This document shows, piece after piece, positions 1-12,871 of a stretch of 64,000 nucleotides of DNA (positions within the stretch are counted from its first letter, which is position 1; each line of letters begins with the position of its first letter). A program made the translations under genes and the position numbers. Source of the DNA: Pseudorasbora parva (taxonomy: Eukaryota; Chordata; Actinopteri; Cypriniformes; Gobionidae); assembly GCF_024679245.1 (NCBI RefSeq), contig NC_090187.1, forward strand, positions 2,704,751 through 2,768,750. The letters run 5' to 3'. The notes below the pieces were generated by a model that was not told where the DNA came from, searched no databases, and saw only the letters and a program-made list of their open reading frames with translations.

Positions 1-1660
1 TCAGAAAGAAACTGAAAGAGACAAAGAAAGCGAGGTAAAACTGTCATACTAAACACATGAGCACCTTCTCATCATCCTCTGGATCCCAGCTTCGACTTCT
101 TGTGTCCAATGAAGCATCGTATTTGTGTGAAGTACGACCCTTAGAAGCACTCAGCCCAAACGTGATGTCTCCGTCTTATGTAGTCCACTCCAGCTTTCTG
201 TCTTGTAGGTGTCCAATATAGCTACAATATGTTCTTGTTGTTGTGTCCATCCTGCTCCTGTTTTGTGAGTCCTTCCCTCAAACACATCACATCACGACAA
301 CTCAAAGGGACCAAGAAGTGGCCAAAGACTCTCGTTGAGCATTTGGTGCTGGGCAGACTTAAACCTGAGGGAAGACCTTCAATAAGATCTTCATCTCTGG
401 TTGCAAATGAAACTTCAAAGTATGCACTGTGACAGAGACTATAACAGGGCACTTCACCTTATGAGCTATTTAAAAAAAATCTTGACACCAAGAAATTATG
501 ATGTTAATGTCTGAATGTGCTAGTGATATTATTTATGGTGACCTGTTATTTTTATGTATGGTGCAGTCCAAAGAAAAGTTTGCTATACAAATACTGTGGT
601 AGTAAGTAAATCTAATTTAAGAATGCATCAATATATCTATTTAAATAGCAAAAAAGTGGAATATTTAATCTTGATTAATACAGCCGATATAAGTACCAGA
701 ACGCCTTATAAATCCATTTAAAGCCAGTTAAAACTGGTGTTACTCATCTATTATTTGTAAAACCACAGCACTGACCCAGGTGAAAAATCTGTACTATTAA
801 ATGCATTAAAAATGTACTTGAGTATCTTTTTAGTACAATACAAATATACTTTAATGCATTTTGAATACATTTAATATTACGTCTTTTTCACCTCAAATCA
901 TGGCAGCTTTATATTGGCATTGACTAAACAATGAGGGCTCTTTCCTTACAGTAGAAGCTTTGTGAAACAAAGAAAATTGCCTAAACATTCCACGATATGG
1001 TGCCAAATGTTATGTTACGTGCCATAGGTGTGCAAGCTTGCTAAGTGGTGTTATACATAACTTTGTGTCTTTTCTGTCATCATGTAGTTAACACACAAAT
1101 GTTGACCAAACCGTCAGTGTTTAAAGATATCCAGATCAACGACAACAACAACAAAAATCGTTCAAGCTTACTCCGATGTTCTGTCATGAATAGCTGATTA
1201 TATTTTAGTGTGATGCTTTATGTGCAGTTTAAACAAAAGCCTTGAGAATGTCTGACATTGTCTGGAGCCATTGTGAAATGTGTAATAATAAACAGCAAAC
1301 TAATCCGGCAGTTCTAATCAAACTTTCTTTAAGGATATTGTCTCGATCTTTGACTTTTCTCTTCTTTGGAATTGCTTTCCTAAAACCTTAATTTGGAGGG
1401 ATGCATTTCATGAAATGCAGTATTTAACATGCCAATAAAAAATCTGGCTTAAACCAGCCTGGTTTCTGGCACTTGTCATGACCAACATAAAACCAGCTAA
1501 GACCAGCACAAACTTGTGGATTCGGATGGTGATAACTTACGGCGGAAGAGCAAGATTTGGGATACTACGAACTGGGGAACGCACTGCTCACATAGTCAGC
1601 CTCATGATTATCTGCTGTTAATAAAATAAGCTTGGAGTAATAATAATAATAATACGTTCA
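1..1660. other. AT-rich non-coding stretch, no gene recognised
   Basis: I see no exon with convincing protein similarity. Short open frames around 222-452 occur on both strands and look like chance. Around 1440-1515 there are spaced AACCAGC words in both orientations, of a kind common in fish foldback repeats, but no clear ends are visible. Confidence 0.5.
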
Positions 1661-1990
1661 TACTTACAGTTTTTCTCAGTCGCTTTGGTACCTTTCTCGA
1701 ATCAAACTCACAATTTGCAAAACAGTAAGTGCATTTCTCCAAACAATTTGTACAAATAGCAAAACACCACGGATAACCTGCAAAAGCCACCCTCTTTACT
1801 CAAAATCCTTCGTTCATCTCTCAAAAGTAAATATCTGTGTTGATGAACATGTCAGTGCCATCAGAATGACGAGTCCTTGTGTCATTGTGTACGGATCAGA
1901 CACTCAGATTGTTCAGTCATGTTGTCAATATAACCGTTTACTCTGGAGGGATGTTCTGATGGAAACTACGGCTAAAGTGTTGATGACAAT

Positions 1991-2068
1991 TACAGTTTTT
2001 CTCAATTGTTTACACACATTTGCTGAAAGCATGCTTCATATTCTCAGAACTACACACAAATCAAAAAA

Positions 2069-2099
<31 letters not shown>

Positions 2100-2838
2100 C
2101 AATGGGCAAAACCCCTCAATTCTCCGGCAAAATGAAACTACATTCAAAACTGTTATTTCTTCTCAAAATGGGATTTTGTTTTCAAATGACACACACAAAC
2201 CATCATATGTGTAGACATTTATAAGCTGAACACTGAAGTGCTCAGTGGAAAACACTTCTCCATTCATCATCATGACTTAGACCTTTTTTGGTTCAGTGTT
2301 ACACTTACTACAGACAGTACAAACACAAGTGTGTTGTAAAATATTTGAGAATATTGTTTTTATACTCAGAACACACAAATACACTGTAAAATTTTATTTT
2401 ATTTTTCCTCCAAAAACAATGTACACAGTGTACATCCCATTCCCAACCAACACAAAGTTGCACATACACTACATACAAAACAACAGAAGAATTAACTGTA
2501 CACAGTTACAGTAAATAAATAAATTAAAAAAACCTATGCTGCATCCTCCTGTTGCCCTTTTCTGCTAAAGCTCTGATTGCTGATTGTAAAACTGTGTGAC
2601 CGGTGTTTGCCCTTGTGATGAGTCAGTGTGCATATCTGAATGGCAGTGTGTTCATTGTGTAAACAAGAGATTTGTGTGTAGTGTTTTGAAAAAAGTGTGT
2701 TTTAGAGCTGCAGTTTGAGTGTAAAGCCGTGCTTGCAGTTTAGCAGAATTGGTTCAGGGGGTCGGTGAATGAGTTACATGTTGTGGTCATTGTGTCTCAA
2801 GTACCAGAATTTGTGTGTAAACAATTGAGAAATCGTGT
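1991..2838. repeat. Foldback DNA element with ~28-bp inverted ends
   Basis: The left end (1991-2018) reads TACAGTTTTTCTCAATTGTT and onward. The right end (2811-2838) is close to its reverse complement (TTGTGTGTAAACAATTGAGA...). A related half end lies at about 1664-1700. The interior holds an A-run followed by CA dinucleotides (about 2060-2101) and no transposase. The structure is that of a non-autonomous DNA transposon; superfamily not assigned. Confidence 0.55.
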
Positions 2839-3221
2839 CTGTTCAATATAATGATTGAGTCGCCGCGTGAGTCTCACAGCACTAACTCAGATTAAGAGTC
2901 AGATTACATTTAACGTCATGAGCTGATGAGCTCTCGTGATGAGAGCTGAGGAAATCGCGACCACATGCGCGGCATACATTCACAACGCGAGTTCAGTCTG
3001 GCACGTTTTCAGTTCATGCCTTTGGAAGCTTAACTTTCATAGAAATTCATTTGAGAAGTTAAAACACTTACATTGCTCAGCATAGTTCAGTTTCCATGAA
3101 TGCCTGCAGCTGCGAGCTGAGCTGTGAGTGTGATCTCCATCCCCATGCGCGGGTTCAAAACATGAGGAAATGGCTCCCTCTGTAGCTTTGTTTAAGTAGC
3201 TAGTTCTGCCCTAATTCCCTA

Positions 3222-5513
3222 ATGTCGTTCTACACCCGTAAGACCTCCGTTCATCTTCACACACAGTTTAAGATATTTTATATTTAGTCTGAGAGCGTAT
3301 CTAAGTGTATGCACACTATACTGTCCATGTCCAGAAAGGGAATAAAAACATCATCACAGTAGTCCATATGAGACATCAGTGGGTTAATTAGAGTCTCTTG
3401 AAGCATCCAAAATACATTTGGGTCCAAAAATAACAAAAACTACGACTTTATTCAGCATTGTCTTCTCTTCCGCGTTTGTGTTCAATCCTCAAATAAAGAT
3501 TCAAACGGTTATGAATCAGCAAACCCATACAGAAATGTAATATATGTACATATATGTCCCTATATTTGAGTAGTGATGTCATATATGTTTCATATAAGGC
3601 AATACATTATTAGCGCATATATACATTCTCACGATATATGAAGATATAGGTTTATACCATGTATGAAATACCCATAGAATAATTATTATATATACATATA
3701 TTAAAATTATTTATATGATGATTTTTTATATGGTACTGTATGTTAATGCCATATATGTAAGCAATATATGTCGAATTTATATATGTAAGTTTATTTAAAC
3801 ATAATATATGCAAACAATCAGTATGCTTGTATAGGATTTTATATGGATTTATATAGTGGTGTTTGAATCCTGGCATTTCATAATTGGGTTTTGGTTCAGG
3901 CTTCGGACATTAAAAGCTCCATGTGTGTTTTTCTCCCAGTTGTGAGAGCATTTGCTTGGTCTCGTGTGAGCATCTAGTTTTGCTTGGGCAGTATACACTC
4001 TTTTGTCCATGTGTTTAGGGTTGTTTGTTTAGCATGCGGCTTGTGCTCATCATTAGCCATGGCGTGTACTTTCATGTTTTGTTCTGTGTAGCATGTAACG
4101 GTTACCCTGGTACATGGGTGACATTTTTCATCCTGTCCTCTAGAGGGCAACAAATGGAGGAAGTGGTTTTAAGGTTACAAGTAGCATAGAGGAGAGGCAT
4201 GGCAATGGAGAATGGGTGAAATTGCCTGGAATCACATTGTGTTTGAGAGTTAAGTGAATTGTACATTCTAATGCTTTACAATCTTGTTTAAATGCACATT
4301 TTTATGTACCCATAAAAATGTTAATTCATACTGTTTGAAAGTTTGCAGAGAAGCTAGCAGAGGACTCTGTTATGGGGCTTGAGTGCACTGATACCTACTT
4401 CTGACCTGTGTTGGATTGTGCCGGCGCCTAATCTAGGATTTAGGATTGTATATCTTCATTGCCTGCTTGGACTGGGACTTCTACAACACTCAAGAGACTT
4501 GCATTGCAGAGTGTATATCCTTTTCCCTCTAGGGCATTTTGAATTGTTTGGTACTGTTTTTTGTTTGTGTATCACTAGTATTTTGGGTTTGGAATTGATT
4601 TACTGTTTATTTGTTTACTTATAGTGTTGAGCTTTGATATTCACAATGCTGTCTTGGATTTCCATCCATGTGCTAATTGTTACTATGTTATCTCATTCAG
4701 TGGTTAAATAGATACAATTTATTTTCACTCCCTCATTGAGAATCTTACAGTTAGTTTGAACACAAACTATTTGCAAAAGTGAATTCCAGTTTTTTTGAGG
4801 ATTTCTTATTGTATAAAAAACTAAGGCAAGCCAGTTACAAGCATGAAGGGGTTTGTTTGTGTTTTGATTGTTTATTTTTGAAGTCTAATAAAAAGCCAAT
4901 TAACCTCTGCACCCTTGAGTCCTTCATCTCTTGCCTCACCTGACAATAATTAACATTATTATAAAATATTTTATATTTTAAATGTAATTTTTTTATACAT
5001 AGTTTAGATTTTAAGACTCTACGACATTTGACAGTGATAATGATTTGTCACATATATAATTTAAACATATATAATATGTGGACTAAAGATATATGTCAAT
5101 ATATGGTATTTCTGATGCTGTGCATATATGTTCATTTATGTTTTTACTATATATGAGCATATTAGGATATTTCATATATGAGACCTATATGTCAAAATAT
5201 GTATTATACATACATTAACATATATAATATATGGGATCCATTTATATGTCAATATATGGATTTGTTCCAATTTCTAATATGTTTCATATATGTTTTTACT
5301 TTATATATCACATATATCGCATATATTGATATTTCATATATAGACATATATTACATTTCCGTATGGGAATCAATCAATGATTCAGATCGCGTGTCAAACT
5401 GCTGAAATCACGTGACATTGGCGATCTATTATTTGTGTCTGAAGATGAACGGAGGTCTTACGGGTGTGGAACGACATTAACGACAATTATTCATTTTCTG
5501 GTGAACTAACCCT
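3222..5513. mobile_element. TTAA-type palindromic element with AT-rich arms, interrupted by an LTR-like insert
   Basis: Bases 3222-3265 are the near-perfect reverse complement of 5437-5480 (core GTCTTACGGGTGT). A second pair (3524-3546 against 5345-5367) confirms that the arms continue inwards through stretches dense in ATATATG words. The right end reads GGTGAACTAACCCTTTAA, so it ends at a TTAA (5514-5517) with the AGGG-type terminus of T2/Kolobok-like elements. The matching left terminus has been lost or has diverged. A separate insertion (3885-4945) sits between the arms. Confidence 0.6.
3885..4945 (+). mobile_element. Probable solo LTR (1,061 bp) with 5-bp target duplication
   Basis: The segment starts TGGG and ends CTGACA, the TG...CA form of long terminal repeats. 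It is flanked on both sides by ATAAT (3880-3884 and 4946-4950). An AATAAA lies near the 3' end (4887-4892), followed by a C/T-rich tail, as in LTR R/U5 regions. There is no internal gag/pol and no second LTR, so it would be a solo LTR left by recombination. The AT-rich setting makes a chance 5-bp match possible. Family (gypsy, ERV or other) not determined. Confidence 0.55.
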
Positions 5514-5517
5514 TTAA

Positions 5518-5990
5518 GCTTCCATTAGGGTGACGACCCATCCTGCTTTGCATTGTGGTGCACAACATTTTCACCCCTTGTCCCGCACATCGCATATTGA
5601 GTGTCCCGCATTTTCATCAGTCTGTTGGTTTTTAATGATCATAGTAAGAAAACGAGCATGCATTCTTTTTCCTTTTTAAGAAAGCATTTTATTTATTCTT
5701 TTTGCTGTGTAGTTTTGCACCTGTATTTAACAGAGCGCTTCATCAGAAGTAACATCCTGCCTTACCCTTACACAAATACAACAGCCCTTTTTTTTTTGTT
5801 TTTTTTTTATACTATCCAATGGTTGAAAAGAAACAAGTAAAAATGGTCACTGGTAGATTGTGAGGGCTGTCAATCAAAACGTGGAGTGGTGATTCGACCG
5901 CATGTGTTCTGTCAGAAAATGAATGGATAATTATGTAAATTTTACATTTTACAAGGCGGCATAATGAAAAAAAAAAGAAAAAGAAAATGT
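5518..5990. other. Non-coding stretch, nothing recognised
   Basis: The stretch has T-rich runs near 5785-5810. No gene or structured repeat could be supported. Confidence 0.4.
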
Positions 5991-5995
5991 TCTTT

Positions 5996-6340
5996 TAAAG
6001 GTGCACTATGCAACTTTCCGTCCACTGGAGGGCGCCTATTCAAAACAAATGCGTAGTTTGATGACGCAAAGTGTGAGCGCAGCATCTTGGGAGATGTGGT
6101 CTTCACCTCACAGCCGGTGGAAAAGAGGACTCGGGCAGAAATCACGTTCATGCATGCGGTTATTAACGTTACTGTAGTGTAAAGCAGAGCAGGACCGAGT
6201 GTTCTGGAGCTGAGCACGGCCGCTGGAGCGATTGTTAAACAAATACCCGCCTCACGAACACCGGGACTTTTATTATGACGGGACGGGACACATTCGCCGG
6301 GCGCCTGCACTGATCCGCTCTTCCGGTTATGATTATGAGG
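5996..6340. repeat. T2-type (TTTAAAGGTGCA) element, left portion
   Basis: It begins TTTAAAGGTGCACTATGCAAC, a terminus shared with 58230 and, in reverse, with about 12860. GC-rich sequence follows. The right end was not located, so the 3' boundary is approximate. Confidence 0.45.
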
Positions 6341-6614
6341 TAAAGCAGCTCTGTTTATTATATTAGATACATTTAAGTGTGTTGAAAATTATGTTGTGAT
6401 GTTGTGACTTTACTCCGTGCGTTCACTTGTTCACACTGCTAAGAGTAAAGCGCTCCTGCCAAATAAAGAATCGAGAAATCGAGGGGTGACCGAAAGAGTG
6501 TTTTGTAGTCTTTTCTGTTTCACACTGAGGAGAAAATGACGTTAGGCATCACAGCACATGCAAATCACACCAGAAAAGGGGAACAACAGAAAAAACTAAT
6601 TTCATGTTTACACC

Positions 6615-6642
6615 ACAAACACACACACACACACACACACAC
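6615..6642. repeat. (CA)n microsatellite
   Basis: Uninterrupted CA dinucleotides. Confidence 0.9.
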
Positions 6643-7049
6643 ATTTTCACGCAGTGAAAAACACATCGCAGAGCAAAGAGGACACTGACAATGCAGACAG
6701 GACAGAGCAGGTTACTTTTAATATGAAATGATGTCTCAACCCTATAATTTTGTAATTAAAAGAAAACTGTAAAAACTGTTTTGTGGCTTCTTAATGTGTG
6801 GTGACAGGTCACTAGCGCCTCATCTCTTGGTCCAGATAATCTTTTCCTTCTAGTTAAAAGTGTGATAAGTGCTATCTGGTAACCGTTGTTGGTATTTTAA
6901 ATCACCAAAACAAAAACACCCCTACCCCCAAAAGGGTCACGGCCCTATTTTGATAGCGCCGCCCCACACATACGTAACCCAGACGACGACTATGGCAGAA
7001 TCTGTGTGTATCTAATCCAGGTCGAATATTCAATGAAAAAGTCATCCCT

Positions 7050-7432
7050 TCTATCACAAAAACACAAACCATTCTTGTGAACAACTTGATAGTACACGAG
7101 CAAGACAGTCCAACTAACAAACATATTACAATTATGACAAGATTAGAGTCATAGCGATCACAAAATCACAAACCGTTCTCATGAACAACTCGATAGAACA
7201 CAAGCACACAGTCCAGCTAACGAAATATAACAATTATGACAAGATTAGAGTCATAGCGATCACACAATCATGAACTGTTCTCATGAACAACTCTATAGCA
7301 CGAGCCGACAGTCCAACTAACGAAATATTACAATTATGACAAGATTAGAGATAGCGATCAAACGGTTCTCATCAACAACTCAATAGTGCACAAGCACGAC
7401 AGTCCAGCTAACGACATTTTACAATTATGACT
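7050..7432. repeat. ~101-bp tandem repeat, about 4 copies
   Basis: The block ACAATTATGACAAGATTAGAG recurs near 7129, 7230 and 7331, with a degenerate copy near 7420. In each unit it is followed by GTTCTCATGAACAACTC and CAGTCCA.CTAACGA. The period is about 101 bp and the last unit is shortened. The sequence is not coding in a consistent frame. Confidence 0.75.
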
Positions 7433-7809
7433 GGATAAGGGTTATATAGATCATGAAAAGAGTAAGCAAACATATATTAGGAGTATAGTATCTTACTTGT
7501 CGGAGACATTGTGTGAGCTGATGCTTTAAACAGACAGTGAGGAGATGCACACTTTAAACGACTCAATTTAAATTATATGTTGATTTGAGTTAAATATGAT
7601 GAATGAAATGAAAATGGGTTTAATGGAAATAGCAAGTTTGACAATAAGGTTTGATATTGTGTAAATCTGTGGAAAGGTATGATGAGTGAAAATGGGTTTA
7701 ACAAGAAGGTTTCTGAGTAAAAACCAGGGAATAGTGATTCAAATGGATGTTATGAACGTGTTTGAGAAAGAAATGAAGGAGAGGTGTTCTAATCAAGATG
7801 GTATATGTA

Positions 7810-8035
7810 CACTCTAAAAAAATCTGAGTAAAAAACAACCCAATATTGGGTCAAATATGGACTAACCCAGCAGTTGGGTTGTTTTAACCCAGCGATTGGG
7901 TTGTCTTAAGCAAATATTTAACCCAACCGTGGGATTACAACAACCCAATCGCTGGGTTAAAACAACCCAATTGCTGGGTTAGTCCATATTTGACCCAACA
8001 TTGGGTTAAAACAACCCAGCATTTTTTTTAGAGTG
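7810..8035. repeat. TA-flanked MITE, family A, copy 1
   Basis: The terminal inverted repeat is CACTCTAAAAAAAT / ATTTTTTTTAGAGTG, with TA on both sides (7808-7809 and 8036-8037). The interior is an imperfect palindrome of TTGGGTTGTTTTAACCCA motifs. Copies 2 and 3 are at 15490-15646 and 53574-53818. The TA duplication suggests a Tc1/mariner-like mover. Confidence 0.75.
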
Positions 8036-8098
8036 TATGTAGACTGTAAACTGAAGGATGTTTTATTTTTATTTCAGACCACTATTGTGGATCAGACC

Positions 8099-8239
8099 AC
8101 CATTTTATTTTATTTTATTTTATTTTATTTTATTTTATTTTATTTTATTTTATTTTATTTTATTTATTTTATTTTATTTTATTTTATTTTATTTTATTTT
8201 ATTTTATTTTATTTATTTTATTTTATTTTATTTTATTTA
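8099..8239. repeat. (TTTTA)n pentanucleotide microsatellite
   Basis: Runs of TTTTA units with two 4-bp interruptions. Open frames across it are repeat artefacts. Confidence 0.95.
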
Positions 8240-9747
8240 CAACTTTTTTAATTATCCTTGTTTTTAATTTTTAATTCATACACATATTCTTTTTTCTCAT
8301 GCATATGTTACCACTATTTTAATTCATTTCTTTGTAAAACACTTTGAATTGCCTTTTAAGTGCATCAAAAAACACTCAAACTTAATAATATTATTTTAAA
8401 TTATAATATTTACATTATAAGTACTAGAAAATAGCATATAAAAGTATGCTAAAGTGTTGTTTTTTTAGGCTGAGGTAAGTTGTCAATCTTATCAGGGCTT
8501 CATTCTGCTCTATTCATCCTTTAACAGTGTCAGCAAGGACGAAGGACAGCTGATAATCCAAACTAAAGGCCCTGAGACAGGAGCAAATGAAACTAAGAAC
8601 TGAACCAAACAGGAATGTAAATACACAAGATAATGAGGGGAGGAAACAGCTAAGAAGAAAGAATGGCCTCAAGAACACCGCGGTAAAGACACTAAACACA
8701 GACAGCACACATGAAGACACAGTGAGGATAATAATCTGCAGACCTAGACCAGTTCAGACAAGTTCACCTCCATATCTGCAGCTCTCTGAGCTTACATGCA
8801 CTTTCAAGAATGCACACTTCAAATGTCCAAAGGGATGAGGCATGTGTTTTGCTAATTGTGTCTAATTATATGTCATCACTAACTAAACATAATACTGTAG
8901 AATGCTGCAAAAGAAACCTCATTTACAAAATACTCAGAAACACAAAACACCTCCCATCGGTTTCTTGCTATTACAATTTTTTTTTTTTAAACGAGAGCGG
9001 AAGGAAGGAAGGAAGGGGTGTGGAGGGTTTTTATTTTACTGGTGTATGTAAAGGGCAGGAAGAGAAGAGGTCGTGCTTCATTAGAAGCCAGTTGAGGATG
9101 TGCCTCGCTGAAAACTCATAATAAAATCACCTTCTGTTCGCTATGTTTATGTGGAATATTCTATATTTTGATCTAAGTATTGGTATAGGCTATATTTAAC
9201 CCCTTTATAGGCAAAGATGGCCGACTGTGTTAAATTAATGTTGTTTTCAACATTCACTGCACATTAAAACATCCCGCGCTTACTTGATCTGGACAAACTG
9301 AGTATCATTAGAAAGATTAAAGACTCGATATTTGACCATATTTATGATAAAAAATAATGACATTCATTACTTAATTTATGTCAGGAGTTCAATTTTTTTA
9401 AATATATTTATATATATTTTTTGAATATATTAAAAACTATAATATTCATAAAAACATTCATTTCCGTGAGATTTTGGGTATATTCACATAAATAATAAAT
9501 GTTTACAAAAACACGGTTTGGAAAATGGATTCATGTTGTACATTCTCATTATATCATTTTTGTACATCTTGAACACAAAAAAAGTTACGGAGAGCAGCTT
9601 TAAAGTCATACATCATTTCCAGAAAAAATAAAAATAAGGTACAGATACAAAAAAGTGTACTTAGATGCAGTACTCAAGTAAATTTACCTAATTATGTATA
9701 GTTTTAGAGAGATAAAATCCCCAGATTTTAAATTAAGCATAAGACTT
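8240..9747. other. Non-coding stretch, nothing recognised
   Basis: A short (GGAA)n run lies near 8999-9015. Otherwise it is AT-rich unique-looking sequence without a recognisable exon. Confidence 0.4.
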
Positions 9748-10274
9748 GTAGCCTGACAAGCCTGACCCACATCCAGATGTTTGGTCTGGAAACTCACCAT
9801 TGACGGCTCAATCCGAGGGGCGGATAAACGGCTGTCTTTCAAACTCCCTCTGCACGTGATAGGATAGCGCTACACCAACCAGAGCAACGAAGGTGAAGCA
9901 GAGCTCGCTGACAGATTAAACATTCACCGTATCCGGTCGGCTAAACCCCGAACACATCTTCCCTTCTTAAGAATGACTTCAGTGCCGTTCTTTGTTCTTT
10001 TCTCAGAGAAAAGCTTAACTCAAGTCTTCCAGAGTCGCGGTCAAAGCTGATTCGAAAGACCGCCGCCGTTCGCCAGTTTCTGTGTTTACTAGAAGAACGC
10101 AAACGCAACTTGGCCGTCATTATGTTAAGCTCCGCCCACCGACTCTATACACGATGTGATTGGCCCAACCAGAGTTAGGCGATTACAGCTCAGAAGGGTA
10201 TTGAGAGTTGCTAGACGACACTCGTGGGCAGATTAGATTTGCTGCCGCTAGGGTGCGTGTAGATTTCTAGGCTA
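9748..10274 (+). repeat. Dispersed repeat family B, copy 1
   Basis: It opens GTAGCCTGACAAGCC and ends ...TTCTAGGCTA, giving a weak TAGCCT/AGGCTA inverted terminus. Almost the whole length matches 30286-30764 in the same orientation, including the words ACTCACCATTGACGGCTCA and GCTAGACGACACTCG. It is probably a non-autonomous DNA element. No coding capacity. Confidence 0.7.
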
Positions 10275-10555
10275 TAACACTTGTGGCTTCATTGTGTTTC
10301 TAAGTTTCTAATGCAGACACGAGCTTATATGCCCAATTTTAACGATCTAAGCGTGTGGTCTGAAGCTCACTTGCAGCTTTCGAAATATATGTTGATTATG
10401 TGTCTTGCTCGAACAAATTCTTGTTCCTCTATTTTTCTCTAGTCCTTTCTTATTCTAGCTAATGCATCTCTGAGTAATGTCCAAATCTTTGTATTTCAGG
10501 CGCCTTTTGCGTTTCTTTTCCTCTTCATGACGGATCGTTTCCTGCACTCCTCAGT

Positions 10556-10601
10556 TGTAAGTCGTTTTGGATAAAAGCATCTGCTAAATGCATAAATGTA
10601 A
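10556..10601 (+). repeat. SINE/LINE 3'-tail motif
   Basis: The sequence AAGTCGTTTTGGATAAAAGC followed by ATCTGCTAAATG is the conserved tail found in many teleost retroposons. A reverse-orientation copy is at about 55310-55350. The body of the SINE, if present upstream, is too decayed to delimit. Confidence 0.55.
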
Positions 10602-10699
10602 AGAACTAGTTTGACCAACTAGTAGGTAATCAGTCTTACTTATCCAATCTACCTTTTTATGCAATTTTCTTTAAAAAGTTAGGACCAGTCTTGAAAAAA

Positions 10700-11600
10700 A
10701 AAAAAACGTAAAGTTTAACTTTTAAGCAGTTTATGCAGGGCATTATATGACTGACTTTTGCTAGTTGTTTTGTTTTCGAACATTTTCCCCCCTAATGGAA
10801 CTGATAGTAAAGCTTGGTCTCCTCCTAAAGAATCTCTGTTCCTTTTTTCTCCATAGTGGCCTTCCTCCTGCACAATGACATTCAGTGTAATGCCAAAATG
10901 TGTTATTATGAGTGTCTGATTAAAAAAGACTTGTGGTTCTTCTAAGGTCACCATTGCACAACAGGAAATGTGGATCTGACCCGAAAAAAGCTACCATAAT
11001 TGGAAATATGTTCAAGCATTCCAGAGAGGACATATCTACACAAAAACAATGATTGATGAAGATCATGTTTATGAAAAATGAAAAGAGAAAGACTGAGAAA
11101 AGCACATTTATCTGACAGATACCTGATAAAAACGACTTATCCAAAACTGCACTTGCTCTCAGTTCTGTGGAATATGAACGATGTTACAGAAGCGCTCCTG
11201 CTTTTCTTCAATATGTCTGTGTTGGTTCTGCCAAACAAGCTAACCTAATTATTCTAGGTCTATTAAATAATCTACTTTCAACATAGAATATGCCTCGTCC
11301 ACAAATGCACACATCGATATCGTCACTGAGCTCAGCAAGTAAACATTTACAGATCAGGGTGGAATAAAGTACCGTGTACCATATCCATCACCAATATCAC
11401 ATGGCCTGTGTCAGTTCGGCAGTATTCTCAGGATGTCTGGTGTGAATCGTCTAATCAGACATCCTGAAGTCTAATCAGTTGAGACCAAGACTAGGACCAC
11501 ATTATGAAGTCATATTTCCATCTCTTCAGTCTCCATTGGGGGGGAAATGTTTAATGCAAGATTTTCATTTCATTTTGATTAAAACCCATCCTGGCCCTGA
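10700..11600. other. Non-coding stretch, nothing recognised
   Basis: Short minus-strand frames at 10715-11144 show no domain. No repeat structure was recognised. Confidence 0.35.
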
Positions 11601-11614
11601 TGTTAGTTGATACT

Positions 11615-12540
11615 GGTGAGCATGAATAAGCATGTTACTAGCATAATTCGGCATGTTTTTAGCATTGAATTAACATGTTGCTAACATGATTAAAAATTGA
11701 ACATGATTTTATGAGTTTGTTTTGCAGGAATTAGCATATGCTACTAGCATGATGTAGCTTGAATTACCATGTTGCTAGCATAAATTAGCATTTTTCTAGC
11801 ATGTTTTAACATTGTGCTAGCATTAATTAGCATATTGCTAGCATGGTTTAACATTGCTAACATGTTTTAACATGAATTAACACATTGCCATCACAGTTTA
11901 ACATGTTGTTCACGTAAATTTGCAATGTTACTAGCATTATTTAGCATTTTTTCGCACAAACTATCATTTTGCTAACATGAATTAACATGTTGCTAACATG
12001 ATTCAACATTGCCAACACATTTTAACATGTTGTTAACATGAATAAGCATGTTTGTTTGCATGAATTAGCATATTGCTATCATGAAGTAGCATATTGTTAG
12101 CATGTTTTTTATTTAAATTTGGTAACATGTTTATCACATTGTTAGCATGAATTAGGATTGTTGCCAGTATGAATTAGCATGTTTTAACACATGTTGTTAA
12201 CATGAATTATCATGTTAACAAGCATGAATTAGCATATTCTGCTAAGAATGAAGTAGCGTTTTACTAGCATGTTTTTTGCATTTTAACACACTGTTAATAT
12301 GAATTACCATTAGTATGTTATCTAGTAACATAAGGTAGGTAGTAAATACCTAGTATGCGATTTGCTAGGCTTTGTTAGTAATGTGATAATTCATGCTAGC
12401 AACATGCTAATTTATGTTAACAACATGCCCGATGGATGCTAGCAAACATGTTAAAACATGCTAGCAGTGTGCTATAAAATACTAGCAACTTGTTATCAAC
12501 ATCTTAATTAATGCTAAACAGTGTTAGCAAACATGTTAAA
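11615..12540. repeat. Degenerate short-period repeat field (GCTAGCAT / TTAGCATG)
   Basis: Words such as GCTAGCATGAATTAGCATG and TGTTGCTAACATGATT recur dozens of times with spacing of about 10-25 bp. To about 12330 they read mainly as TTAGCATGTTGCTAGCATG. After that they read in the inverted sense (ATGCTAGCAACATGCTAA). It behaves like an old, diverged minisatellite containing an inversion point. Confidence 0.75.
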
Positions 12541-12544
12541 TAAT

Positions 12545-12871
12545 TGTAACCCCCCCCCTTCCCCCCTTCGAAGCACAAAGAGAAGCTACGGTGGCCATCA
12601 CAGGACAAAGGTGTTGTCATCTGAGACAGCAGAGCGACTCGCGCTCTGTCGAGCAGTTTGTCCCTTTAGAGCCACTGTAGAAACATAACTTCAATGTAAG
12701 GAGACCTGCGGTGCGTGTAGATAGAAACGGCTCATTCTAAGCTAATAAAAACATTCATTAACGGTAAAAACGGTTCCTTTTGTAAGGTCTGTATACACAT
12801 CTGAAGTTACGTATATTATAATGTGTTTCTGTCAATAGATCCTCAAATATACTACACACTGCACCTTTAAT
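12545..12871. repeat. T2-type element, right portion (…GCACCTTTAA)
   Basis: It ends ACACTGCACCTTTAA, the reverse of the TTTAAAGGTGCA terminus seen at 5996. It starts after a C-rich run. The left boundary is uncertain. Confidence 0.45.

Noticed and set aside
8033..8267. Open frames of Phe/Ile/Leu/Tyr repeats
   Set aside because: Translation of the (TTTTA)n microsatellite.
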